Shown here: in pieces, positions 45,337 through 58,534 of the stretch
How the letters are laid out: each line of letters starts with the position of its first letter
Numbering within the stretch: position 1 is the first letter of the stretch
Source: Anisakis pegreffii
Lineage: Eukaryota; Nematoda; Chromadorea; Rhabditida; Anisakidae
Assembly (NCBI GenBank): GCA_035041965.1
Contig: JAPYMA010000115.1
Coordinates: forward strand, 1-64,000
Direction of reading: 5' to 3'
Length of the DNA: 64,000 nucleotides
Program-made: the position numbers and the translations under genes
The notes under the pieces: generated by a model
Database searches by the model: none
Told to the model about the DNA's origin: nothing
The model's input: the letters and a program-made list of their open reading frames with translations, nothing else

Positions 45337-47184
45337 ATACTTTATGTTCCACGTAACTACTGATTACAGATAGCATATTTTTTCGGCAAAAAACTCGCTC
45401 GTTACCAGGAAATAAGTAAACAAACACAACATATTCTCACTCGTACAGAAAAGGAATTCATAAGCTTTTCGTCTTAGGAATTATCATTTCTATCTTGTTT
45501 TAAAAATGCGGAGGTTTTAAAACTTGAATTGAAGAATTCTTCGATCAGTGCAACCCAGTTTTATATTATAGATGACGATTCAGTTTTCCAATAAGTCCCA
45601 GTTGACAATGATTTTCTACAAATGCACTGTCGAGGAACTTCGAATTCAGCCTTGTAACATTGCAGGTTTTTTTGCAGAACACGTAACTACTTTTTTTACT
45701 TCTTTTCCGATGAAATAATAGCAAGATAATTCGATGTCTTGCTAAGTTGATGCACTCAGAGCTTCAAGGTGTGAAATTGATGCTTTGTTTTTCAATATTT
45801 TTCATTTACAGCAGCTGCGCTAGTCGTTTATGTCACCTGTGATAATGCTCAACGTTAATCATAATGCAATACTCCAAGTTTGAGATCAGTGTTCTGTAAT
45901 ATCATTAGAAAGGTGGCGTTGAAGGATTCGTGAGCGGAATGATGCCTACCTTGCTGCATCACTTATTCATTGTTGCAAAATCATTTGCTCTTTTTACAAT
46001 CAACACAATATGGCCACATCTGAATTACACCTCAGCAGTTATATTTCGGTGAGCGTCTACAACATTTGCTGTTCTTCCATTCAATAGTACTAGCGAACAG
46101 AATTATTCCGTTTTTTTTGTCTGCCATATCGAAAAGCGAATGCTTTCTTTTCCACAACGAAATCTACCAGACGCAACATTCACAATGTTTTGAATTATTT
46201 TTTGTCGATTTGACTTGTCTCCTAAACCTAGGCTTAAACTTAAAACCTAGTCCATGCCTGAGACTGTTCACAATACGTTCTAAAACCTTCAGACAATTGG
46301 AAGAAGACATTGGTGCCTCAACCGAAAGAATATCAAAGAATTGCGCCAAATAATGATACAGTTGAACATCGTTTTATGAACTCAGTTTGTGATAGTACTT
46401 GATTCATAAACCGAAGTACGCTTTTTCATAGTTATTAGCAGATATTATTAGAATATGGACAGATTTGTAACCGCCGATCGAATTTTTAGCAACGCAAATT
46501 TCCATTAGTAGCGCAGACTATAGCATTTGTAATGTAAGAAATGCACTCGTCAGTCAGAAAACGGCAGCTTCCAACATTAGTTATTCAATGCAACGAGCAA
46601 ACACAAGAACACACATTTATTAACATAGCAGCAAGTCTAAACAACAGTTTTGTAATCACAAATGAACAACACTGGAAAACATTTGTTTCCCTTGTGAATT
46701 TGATTCGCCTCATTTTTTGGCCTTCCTAAATAAATCATTGAGTGTGTCAGAAAATTACATTGAACGAATGAGATCAGATATGCAGTTGGTTGAGTAACAG
46801 AGGAAATGAAGACAACAGTAAATGTTTCAAATAGATTCAGTAATACGTCAACTGACCGATGTAAAACTACTTGGTAATGAACCAAGCAAGTGATGAAAAC
46901 TGCTCCGAAAGTTGAAAACGGACGAATTCACTGGATAAGCGACACTCATTGAATCAAACACTGCTACATAATAATCACAATTTCATTCCTATGCATAAAC
47001 ATGCTTAAGAGCGGAATAGTTGTGACCTGCGACCGAAATAATTCAATAAAGGTTGCGACCGAGGCGAGTTCGTAAAAACAGCAAATTTCTGCTGAATATT
47101 ACGGTCGTAAACCGAAGCCTTTATGAACCGAGGTTCCACCGCATTGCCAGCAAAATTCCAGTAACAATAGCCAATTGGCGTTAC

Positions 47185-47295
47185 AGCCAGTCGAAATTTT
47201 TGATGGTCGACGTATTGATTGGTTGATAGGTCGATCGACTTTTTAAGTGATCGATCTTTTCGCAGTCAACCTTATTCATTCAACTTTCGACAGAT
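47185..47295. mobile_element. gtcga-motif fold-back relic
   Basis: Left end cagtcgaaatttttgatggt(cgac); the right end, on the other strand, is ctgtcgaaagttgaatgaat. The centre holds ggtcgatcgactttt. Imperfect inverted repeat related to 44626-44700. Confidence 0.35.
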
Positions 47296-50200
47296 CTAAT
47301 GAGCACGTTCACATGGCAGCAAATGCTAATGAATTTTTGAAAAGATGCTTTTAGTAGCGAATAATAAAACAATCCGACCAAAAAAAAAACATGTGTGATG
47401 AAATTGAAACAATGAGTTTTATATTGATCATGCTTTCGAATTGAGAATATATTGCATTAAGGAGAAACACCGATAAGCCACGAAAGACATGTGGTGTAAG
47501 ACAACGAAGTAATGTTGTTATAAAGTGTAAGCGACTGACGAGAAGTTGATATCAAAACAGTGATCAATAATTGTATGGCATCTTTATGAGTCTAACATAA
47601 GCATGAAAACACAGCAACGTAGCGACGAAAATATGCATGAAGCATGGATGGAGTGATAGCATGAGGGCGTGCCAGTTAATTTCCAACGAAAGCTTCAATT
47701 GTTTTCGAAATCTTCCTTTATTACTCAAGCGAATCTTCCTCGAACGTGTCGTCTTTATCTGCGGAATCCATATACTGTCCGTTTTTTAAGATTTAAAAGA
47801 ATCGATCATTTCTTGATTATTCCATTGAATATTTTAATTTTAATCGATGTTGATTCAACTGGCTTAATCATATCAGTATGATGTTATCAGTTTGCAGGAG
47901 TGCACATTTGTGAGTGTATCACATTCTTATTCATTGATGATCTTTACTCTTTGATGATCTTTACTCATGAATGTTGCTAAAATACCGCACTTAGCATAGT
48001 TCGGTGCAGCTATTATACACCCTTTTTCTTTCGATTGCCGGTAAGAACCTGACATTAGACCTCTGTAGAAGACAGTGTTTCAGCTCATAGAGCACTTCGT
48101 CAGGCAAACCTCACACTTGCATCTGGTCACCTTTTTCGTAAAGAGACTGGTAAACGCTTTATGAATGTTTCATATTTCATGCCGATTATTATTCATTAAA
48201 CATATAATGCTTCTTCGTAACAACAAGGTAGTTCAACTTTTGATAGGGTCTTGACCTTATTATCATGCCCTAATTGAATCTAACTTAGAAGGTGAAGAGT
48301 TGCATGAAGTAAAGTTTCCGCTTTATCTTACGAAGGCCTTATCAATGAACCTTGAATAGTATCTCATTCCTTGAGAGAACCTTGAGTTTTTGCATACAAT
48401 GTTGGAAAGTGGCTTCAGTTGCCACTATCGAATATAAATTGTGATGAAAGCATCGAATAATAGCGAACAATTTCCGCACTCAACATCAATATTAGCTTGT
48501 CAAGGCTAGATATAGTTGTCGTAGATAAATGCAATTTGACTTGCGAAGTGAGCCTTTTTGCGGCCATTTTCTTTCGTTGTTACGTTGCTTCATGGCTTGG
48601 CTAGTTCGCAAACATCGTAATCACATACACACATCTGATGATGTTTTTATTAGCAATAGAAACATTTTACGAATATTCACCATTCATACCAATATTCAAC
48701 CAGCTCTCCGATTATTTCTCTTAGTTTTCCTTCTGAGGTTATCTTTGTTTGTAAGCGAAAGTGCTGTTCACAATATGGTCAGTATTCAGCAGGTTTATCG
48801 GATATCATATTTCGTTCTCCTCAGCAGCACTGATTCGCGTTTCATTTAGTTGAACTGCAATCTACTAAGACCAAGACGTCTTCCATATACATCACGATGA
48901 AATTGGAGGTTTTCTAGTGCTTCACCATTCGTCAAATTTATAGATAATAGCCGGATAGTTTTCCGAAATTGGTTCTGTCCGGCGATCCAGAATCATTTTC
49001 AGTCGTCAGGTTAGAAGCATGCTTTGATCCGATTAGAAGTCTGCTTTCTTCAGAGGAATGTTCGACTGATTAACAACGGTTCGCATCATATCAGCCGATA
49101 ATGTACCCAAAAGTTATCACAGCATTAAATGATATTCCATGATTCTTTTCACATCGATAAAATCTGTTATTTATTATCATCTGCAGTTCTGGTAATCTAT
49201 CACTGAAGAATTCATTTATCTATAAATCAAATTCTTTTTCCCTTCGATTCGCCTTTATTGGCTAAAACTATCGTCTGCAATAATGACATTTGTCGTTTTT
49301 TTGTTCCGTTCATTCTCAGCGATCGCTATTTCTTAGTCCATCTGTTTTGGTTATTATTTCAGACGAGATCTTTAAAATTTTATGGAACACATTTTTAATA
49401 GTAGAAAATACTCGATTTTTGCTGTCGGATATTTATTTCGGGCATGTTTTTGCTGTTTATTTTTCTAACCATTCTTATTCGCTTGACCGATTCAAAATTG
49501 AACATCATTGTTTCGTTAAAAATCGAATAATGACTAATTCGACGATTAACCAATTTCCAAGAATTGATAATTGCTTAAATTATTGATGAAACATTCAGTT
49601 TCCCTCAAAAAAAAGCAATTTATTGTCAAGTTCGATCGTCAGAAAGCCGATCTAATAGTAAAATCGAAATGTTTTGCATCAGTTTGGCCTCAACTGACAT
49701 TTCACATTGTCAGAGTTAATGTCCATTTCGATTCGAACAGCGATCCCAGACAACCGAATATCATTTAAATGAATACGACTGTAGACTATGATTGTGCATT
49801 TGTATTCTTGTTCACGTTACAAGCGACTGTTTCATATCTAAAAACAGCAGTTGGAGTTTATTCCAAGGATGATTTTGAATGCATATTTAAGCAGTTTGAA
49901 TGTTCTTATAACATTCGACATAAAATCAATGCATTCTGCTCACTCAGATACGATTTTTTAATGTTTTCACGAGCGGACAGCTTGTCAAAAAATGCAAACA
50001 GCCATCCCATCTTAAAACGCAGTATGACTTCCTATGATCAATGATAATGCTATTCAGTAGTGGTTTAATATTCACTGATTGATCGATTTGCTCGTATGAG
50101 ATGAATTGATTGGAGTAATTCTTTGTTTGAAATGTGAACGACTGCGTTGTAAAATATTTTATTGTATTGATTTTATGCTTTACATACAATAGCATCGTCG

Positions 50201-53200
50201 TAATCGCTATCGTCATCGTGAATATCTACACACAAGCAACGTACTTTTGAAAGCCTTACAAGTTAAGTGCTATTTATTCGTGGTTATGGAATGAATTTGA
50301 AGAGCTAACCGTCAGCACTGTTGCGTAACGTAGCTAAATGTTTAACTTCCTTGGAATTTTGGTGTGCGTAAATTTTTTTCTCGTTCCTTTCATATTCTAA
50401 TAGATTTTGGAACGAATAATATCTGTACATTTTGTGAATTTCTTGCTCAGCTATCCTGCTCCTAGGTCTGAGTGACGTCTCCACATCGAACTGGGTTTCT
50501 CTCATTCAGGTATGGTTATTTTGCAAATAACAACCGTGCGATAAGTTTTCGTCACACAGCTTGTGAATACCTTTCTTGTCACTCATCTCCAACGGATTAT
50601 GAATATGTTCCGCGAATTTTCCTCCACGAATTTACGCGTAGTATTGTTTATTTTTGATGGGCTTATGATTAGATTCAATATCTCTGTTCAGTTCATAAAT
50701 AGTCAATTTGGTTCAAGTGACCGTTCACTGTTGGTGAGTAAAATAGGTGATGAGTAATAAGTGAAATGTTTGCTGTGGAACAAACTCAGAGTTTAATGAT
50801 GATTCATTTGCAACAGTTCAGCATATAACATTCTTTTAGCGATTAATATCACATAACCGGTTATTCACCGGGATAATCTTCCTATCAACATAGAGTTCGG
50901 TACTCTTATCAAAGTTCTCCTTTCAACTCATTGGGATGTGAGCAACAGTGAAACTATTGATTGAAATGTTTCCAGTTTTATAGCACTTTTAATTCTGGTT
51001 ACGTTTTGAAATTGCCGAAATTTGGGTCTCTCTTCTTCTTTGTAATTATCAATCAGTGTTCTTTAACTGTTCTAATTCGATTAAACTTTACTCGCATAGA
51101 ATTGATAAGTAAGGCCACTTGCACTTGCATTAAATGTTATCTCAATGAAGTGATCGATTGAAATAAGCAGAACGGTACTGTCCGATGATGTGAACGTGGT
51201 GTTTGTGTTGCACAATAAATCAACAAAGTATGTTCTCATCCCCGTTGTCTTCATGTGATTAACCTTCTATAATTGTTTGATTGATCTTCAAAGAAAGAGC
51301 TGTTAGCGTATTAGTTCAACTTAATTTTAGTATTTTACTAAGAGCTTGTAATTTTCAACTAATTTTATGTCTCACCTCAGAATTGAGCTTTTATAGAGTG
51401 GCAGTTTCCATCCAAGAGGAAATTATATTTAAGCCAGGAGGATAGGCTGACGAGAACTCATTAAAAAGTTTTGAGGCCGTCACTGAGTTGCGTATTACCG
51501 CGATAGGCGTCTTGGATGACATCTCACTGATGTTGTGGATTGTCTGAACGGATTGAAAATCGAACTTCCAAATGTTTATTCTGCGATAAATTCTCGAATA
51601 ATTCGCTCTTAATCGTTTGAAAGTCTTTTTGTGTTGAAAGTATGATTCGTTGTAAACTCAGCTGTATAGACTGCATGATTCCCAACGCTGTTCTTATGTT
51701 GACTGATTGAGCATAATCGAAAAAAAATTCTATCAAGAGTGCAAATTAATTCACAGAGTTCAATTCTCATCTTTCGTTGCGCCTGTTAATCGTAGTAATC
51801 AATCTTTATTCTGTCAAAGTTGTGCGAGTCGAATTTATATGCGAGGCAGATTATTCCGATAGAATTCAGTTTTTCTTGCCGTGCGTTTAGTTGCGTCTCA
51901 TTAATTAATGTTGCCTTAGTGAATTGATAATGAATGTTTTTGTGCGCAGCGAAAGTGATGTAATTGTTTAGCGGAAAGAGAAAGTGACACAAATAACCAG
52001 GACTGTAATCAGTCTGATATCCATAGCAACGGAGGATTTTTCGATTAAAGTGAGAATTTTTGCGAAACTTCTCGCACTGTTCCGATTGCAATTGCAATCA
52101 AGCAATCTTTTCGTTTGTTTGTTTTATTCGTTTCAATCCAACATATAAATCAATATAAGAATGCCTCACAAGCTACTCTTATTTTTCAAAATTAACTTAT
52201 AGTTAGAATTTCGTGTGAAGTTTTTTTCAAATTTTCATCAGCTTTGTGGTAGCGCTCTACCGAAAACAATAATAAAGTAGTGAAAGTGAATGCGAATCAG
52301 ATGGATTTTTTTCAAGCATTTATCCGAAAAGTAAAAGGATGCGCTCTTACTAACACCAACACAGTGCAAATAAACAGCTTATAAAAGCTAGAGCGAACAC
52401 AAGTTTCTGTTGAGATATTTGCTTGAGGTTGGAGAAATGTTTCGATAAAAATGCGGTTTATTCTCACTGTTCGTTGAGTCAGACAAGATGTTCGTTTTTT
52501 TTTTCATTTATTAGCCAACTTTAATGTTTATATTTTAAAGAATATCCATATATTGTGAACGCCCATTCTAAAACGAATTTGTGATCGTAGAAAACGTTCT
52601 TTCCCTATTATCAAATGATCGGTTTATCGTAAGTAACTCTATTATGTTCATTTGTGTTTTCCGGATTAAATTGTTTAGTTTTTGGTTGTTGCACTGAATT
52701 GTGAGTATTCCATCAGATAGTTTTTTTCCTCATTCTTTTTCCACAACATTCCTCGAGAATTTTCCTCAATTGTAATCATCTTTTCCTTGAAATCATTTCT
52801 TTTCTTCTCCTTTCTTCTGATAAAAATATTTGAAAATTTGCTAGAAACAAACTTTTGAGAAATACTTCATGAGTTTTGCGTCACTATGTACGGTTTCCCT
52901 GAGCGAATATCATCCTTTTTTTGTTTGTGTGAAATTTTTTCTGTATTGCTCTTACATTGATGAACTCAACCGAAGAAAATTTGTATATTCTTTAAAAAAT
53001 ATGATATATCAGAAAAGCAGTGTTTGGTGGTAATTGATATGGCGATTTGAGAACCTGGCAGAAGGCGTATCCCATTTCAGCTGCTTCTGCTCGTTCCAGT
53101 CTCTTTCGATCAATTTCACTCCTCCTTGACATTTGAGACTAATCGCTCACGACAGTGTCGTCCGACATGTTGACAGCATAAATTTGAAACTGAATTGAAC

Positions 53201-56200
53201 GCTTATGAAACCATTCAATAGTGTTGGGAGTGGGAGGATTGTAATTATGAATTGCAATCGTACCCCTCAGGTTGAGTACTAAAAATCGTAAAGAAGTCTA
53301 TATTTGCTGATCACTGAAACTCATCATAATCACATAATCAAAACTAAGGTATAATGAGCTGGAACGTCTGGCTATAATGAGCTCGAAAATCGATTAGAAG
53401 TCAGGATATGTGTTGAATAATCTTGTCTCATAACTGTGATCTATGCGTTTTGAATAACATCATCACTAACACATTCACCGCACTAACACATCTTAATAAT
53501 CCCACTTAACTCCTGCCCGATGATGTCGTCACTCAGCATTTATACATCTTTATCTTATCTCCTCATCCAAACAACAAATCTCTCGGCTTCCATCCATTTA
53601 AATTGATCCTACTAAAACCAATCGGTCTGCCATCCTTTGCTATCTCATTGAAGCGTCTCCCGTTTCCTTCAATCAATAACTAGGCTCAATTTCCTGCATT
53701 CGAATTACAGCATTTCTAAAATTCAGCATAAACTTCAAAATGCTTTCCGGATTTCTATAACTTATCCTCTTGAAATGAATCCTTATTTTGATCTAGTTCG
53801 CCCTTCCCAAATTAATTTCGATCACTACCATTTTCTGTGTAAATTGTTTGCTTAAAGCATCGATTATGCAAATATTTATTTAATTCGCCATTGTGAACCC
53901 AGTAACTACCGAATGTTAATTATAAGTTTTTATGTTGACTTGCTAAGGCAAACATTTTCACTCACTTTGTATAATAATACAACATGAATTTGGAACTTTG
54001 TAAACTTAACATTTTCTAGTTCAATGTCTAGCAAAATCATGTCACGTTTTATTTGAATCGCATTCATCTATTCCAATTGATTCAGTGTCATTGTCACGTT
54101 TCTTACATGCGAAGTCGACAATTTTGCACTCTTTCATAACAAAAGATATGTGTAATTGACGAATTTTGATGGAATATACTCATTCAGTATTCCATAAACG
54201 AACAACTTGGTTTCAATTGTTTTCCAATTCTCAAAAATTCCTGTTTTTTGCAGTTTTGAATGCAAACAGCTACATGAATGCAAGCACACCTGACTATAAA
54301 TGTACATATTTCGTTCCATGTTGATAGGAATGCACACTGTTCGATTTCATTCAAATAATTCTAATTTTTGAGCGATACGATGGAAGCTTTTAATGTCAAT
54401 GCCGAAATAAATTGTTGGAATTATTTCATTTCGCTTCGTTTCCTATTTACATGTCGGAGTTGTAAATATGGCAAATGATAGATGAAAAATACGGATTTTC
54501 GATGGTTGAATGCCTTTGATTCCATTTGTATTTATCATTTGCTTATAAAACCTTCATTCTTTTATTCTATAAAACTTCCTGATTGTGAGTCTTTTGTTCT
54601 TTAAAACGATCATGGTTTGTTTCCGCAGAAACGAGTTCATTGCGATTGCAATGCTAAACTGGAAACACATCATTTGCTTTGTCATCTAAATTGGAAAGTG
54701 AACATTTTGTGCTCGATCATTATCCAACATATCCGCGATTAAATCACTTCAACAAGGCGCATTTCGTGCAGATTATATTTTTGTGCAGATCAAATTTTAT
54801 AGCAGTACTGATTGTTCGTTTTTAACAAACACATTTTCACCATACAATTAGAGAATCAATTTGCATTTGATACGTAATGTATTTGCAGCAAAAAAAATGG
54901 TGATTCAAAGCATTGCTGACAGATTTTGTGCAGATGCAACAAATTTTCTAAGGTCAAGCAGCAGAAAAATGTAGAGTGCTCCTGATTTGTAGTTGTTGTT
55001 GGTGTGAAACAACGGAAACTAGGTCTGCGATTTCAAAATTGTGCAAAATTCCCTCAAATTACCTGATGTGTTACGAGATGTGGCGCACTTTGAGAATAAT
55101 TAACCTTGAGTTTTTCTATTGAAATGTAAAATTGATGAAATTCTATCTGTTCAATCAATTCATGATGCCAGGTTCGACATAAATCTACTGGTAGAATAAA
55201 AGTTCGAAATATCTGTCGCGCAGTTTTCACATTCCGAACGATAGTTTTCATCATAATTTTGTTTGATTATTTCATTTTCTTTCTGGTGCTTTATTTGATT
55301 AAGACATCCATCACGTATTGCCATGTTCAAACATCCCCTAAACATCAGTGCGAAAAACTAGAGCGTGCATAGCATTCATAGTATGAGTAAGTCAGCACAA
55401 TACGTAATCATAGACAAAAGTAAATTGCGATGGAAGTGAAACTTTGATTCAGTTCTGATGAGAGCTGTCGACCTTTTGTTGTATGCAATTTACGCGGTGA
55501 GAATGTCTATTGTCAACGAACAAGTTGATTTAGTTGATCTCATTCGATTGCCTTGTCAATGCTTGTTTATTTTCGCTATCGAATTTCATGCTCGTCAATA
55601 GGCAGCTAAAACTGTTTTCGAATGGAATTCGTATAAAGTGCACAAGGGAAATCCTCCCTCTCCTCCGGAAAGAAGCACTGCTTTAAATGAACGGACTGAA
55701 ACCATTGAATGGCGCTGTTATAGATGAAACCGCTTAGTTCTTCAGTAACGTCTGAAGTAATTAAAAACAACGCATGCGTGCATATTCATGGATATTACAT
55801 AAATAGATGGATTTATGAGCGGTGTTCAATATCCGATAGATGCTGCTGGCGTTACATAAGATCTTTTTTTGAGTCGTTTCCTATTCCGACACAGGTTTCA
55901 TGCCAGACGTAAGGTCTATACCAATTTTAGGTTGTTTACAATTAAATGATGTTCAAACAGATCGATTCTATTAGCTATCTCATGTATTTAAATATTCAAT
56001 TTTCCATTAAATGGAATTTCCATCGAAATTGATCGCTCCATTCTGTAATTGAAATTTTCACACTGTAACGCGATTTTCACCATTCTAACCCATTACTCGG
56101 ATGGCGCGCGGTCTGCGTTGTACAGTAGGCTACGTACTCACTTATGATCAATTAGCAGGTTTCTAGTCTGGATTCGTCACATTTCCTTCCTGTTCATCTG

Positions 56201-57475
56201 TTTCAGATTAATCGTTAAACGGTTGTTATATCGATATTGTATAATTGCCTATTTAGTTCTGGTTTCATGTTGCAGTTTTTGCTTTTTTTAAATGTTTTTA
56301 TGCAGATTAGGTTCTAGTGAACCGATGGGTTCAGAGGCAATTGATCAGCGCCTGAAATGTTTTCAAATGCAAATGAAGAGTGATATTTGATAGTATAAGT
56401 AGGTGTTGTAAAATCATACATACGTTCATGCATCAATGAGTTAAGCACTTGAATATGCGCTGTGAATGTACATTTCCTGCATGCATAAATAATGATTTCT
56501 ATTCAGTTGTTATTTCATCTTATCGAAGCACTGTGCTCTTTTGTTGTGCACGATTTTTCGAGGTTACTGATTAGTAGTTTTGAATATCGGCTTCAACTTG
56601 TCTAACTCACTTGAACTTTCAATTGAATTATGAGCCATGAAACAAGAGTCGGAAGTTTTGACAGGGGCTGAAAAGCGATTTTACTTTATAACGTATTTTT
56701 TACGTGTTCTATGTGCCTGAAGTTATTTCCATGAATCATATACGTAGTTGAAGCAGATGTTTATTTTAAAGGACTAGTGAACCTATTTAGATGATGATTT
56801 GTGATGTCTTACTGGGACTGGTTTCATTCAGTTCGCATTGTGCGTTCACATGACATACTTTAAAGGGGAATATGGTTGGCTTATTCACAAAAAATTGGGG
56901 ATATTGAAGATTACAACGATAATATCGATCGTCAGTGCTTTCTGAATTAGATCTGTTTTAGAATTAGAACTCATTTTTTCATGTACTTTTCCTTTCGCGT
57001 CAGAGTGTTAAAAAGAAATTTCACATCTGTTAATCACGGGTATTGTAATGGTAAAAAACCAGTTCCCAGTCAATAATCATTGGACCATCTTTTGATAACT
57101 TCTTCATGATAGCATCTTTCTGAAAATACTTGCTATAGTTCATGTTAAATAGTAAGACCATATGCTGTAGAGAGTAGAATTTCCGATTTCCATTATTTGA
57201 ATATAGTTGTTTTTGTTCAATTCTCAATGATCAGAGATCATCATTTCAAGGAGTGCAAATTTCTACGATACGAATCTCTGCCAGTAAAGCGATATTAATT
57301 ACGCCTCATTGTGATCTATACAAAGCGATTGCACATATTCTCCTAGCCAAATGCAGATTGCAGTGGATTATGGCATGTTCATAGATGATTGTTTGAAGAG
57401 AAACAAGATATGATATATGCTAGCGTAAAGATACTGACGAATTCGGCTGTATCCACACAATATTTCATTATTTTT

Positions 57476-57522
57476 CGTTCGGTTACAAGGGATCAGTTGA
57501 ACTGATCCCTTGTAACCGAGCG
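57476..57522. repeat. Near-perfect 47-bp palindrome
   Basis: ggttacaagggatcagtt, one g, then its exact reverse complement aactgatcccttgtaacc. Outside these 18-bp arms, cgttc and gagcg extend the pairing by five more with one wobble. The one-base loop is too tight for a normal RNA hairpin such as a miRNA precursor. Confidence 0.95.
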
Positions 57523-58001
57523 AATCAAATACTTTTACGAGGACATTGAATGTTTCCATTTAATATTTAGCGCCAATTTCTTTTTGCTGCTAAAACTATA
57601 AATGAATTCATAGGATGGATTATTAGTACTTGATAAATTTTCGCAACTCTTTCAAATAGGTTTCAGCGCCAATAAAATGCTCATAATTCCATGTTCGGAC
57701 CTCTTGTATTTGAATGAAGAATTGCATTACATTCATCTTTTAAGTTATTCTTTTATCCATTAAGCACGAAGAGTCTGAGACGCATAAGCTCCGAATCAGT
57801 TATCGAGTTTCTCATTTCAATTTAATAATCATTGAAAAATGTTCATATAATCTGGACGTGTGGAAACGAGCATGCAGTTAATTAAGGATTTATATAGTAG
57901 TAATATTGTTCAGCCGCAACCCGTGAAAATCGAGAGAAAATGCTTTATGAACATGCAATATTGTGTATTGTGTTGATTTGTGACGATGTTCATTGTTTAG
58001 A

Positions 58002-58395
58002 TGTTTGGATCAGCGGTTCTCAACCGTTTTTTCGTCCGCACCCCTAAATTTTAATTGAAAAATTTTTTTGAAAATTTTAAAATCACAAACATAGTTTGTT
58101 TGGAAATAAAGTAAAGGCAACCGAAAGAATTTTTAGCAAATAAGTTTTAGTAACGTGAAAAGTGATTATTTAAACGAGAAAAATACTTCAAAAAAGTAAC
58201 AGTTGCATAAACTCACAATACATTTTCGTCCACGCATGAAACCTTTTCAAAAATATGTTTGTTAAAGCCCACCATCGCCTGTTTTAACGTGTATAAAATG
58301 AAATATTACCTTGCACCACCTGAAATACTGTCTTGCATCCCTTGGAGGTGCGAGCACCCTGCAGGGTTTTGATGAAATACTGCAGTGTTTGGATC
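58002..58395. mobile_element. hAT-like non-autonomous element remnant
   Basis: Begins cagcggttctcaaccgtttt, followed by gtccgcacccctaa, which resembles the ends of hAT (Charlie-type) transposons. The interior has no frame. tgtttggatc occurs at 58002-58011 and again at 58386-58395, close to both ends, and may be the target duplication, though its last bases overlap the element start; hAT duplications are 8 bp. The right terminal repeat is poorly conserved. Confidence 0.5.
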
Positions 58396-58439
58396 GCTGA
58401 TTTTACAGACAATACAATCAAAATGATTTTTTTCTTCAG

Positions 58440-58534
58440 AATTGAGCGCTCGTCGTGAGCGGCGGATGAGTGCGGCCAGTAGTTCTCAACAACAGGGCGG
58501 CAATGACACTGATTTCACGAAACTATTGGAAGAG
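58440..58534 (+). CDS. Candidate internal exon
   Basis: Framed by ttttttcttcag and GAG|GTGAGT, both strong sites. After two leftover bases the frame reads LSARRERRMSAASSSQQQGG and then NDTDFTKLLEE, with higher GC than its surroundings. Basic, Ser/Gln-rich, then acidic-helical: coding in character but not assigned to a family. It enters in phase 1, compatible with the exon at 35665-35838, and exits in phase 0. Downstream exons are not visible before the window end. Confidence 0.6.

Larger units (their letters stand above)
36358..57475. other. About 21 kb with no supported gene
   Basis: AT-rich sequence with short frames on both strands; the longest (43455-43811 plus, 48529-48849 plus, 51786-52097 minus) have no domain, consistent splice sites or codon bias. 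Contains two gtcga-motif fold-back relics and one short tandem repeat, listed separately. Could be intronic if the exons at 35665 and 58440 belong together. Confidence 0.35.

Noticed and set aside
57476..57522. microRNA precursor or rho-independent terminator
   Set aside because: A one-base loop and eukaryotic context make both unlikely; kept only as a palindrome.
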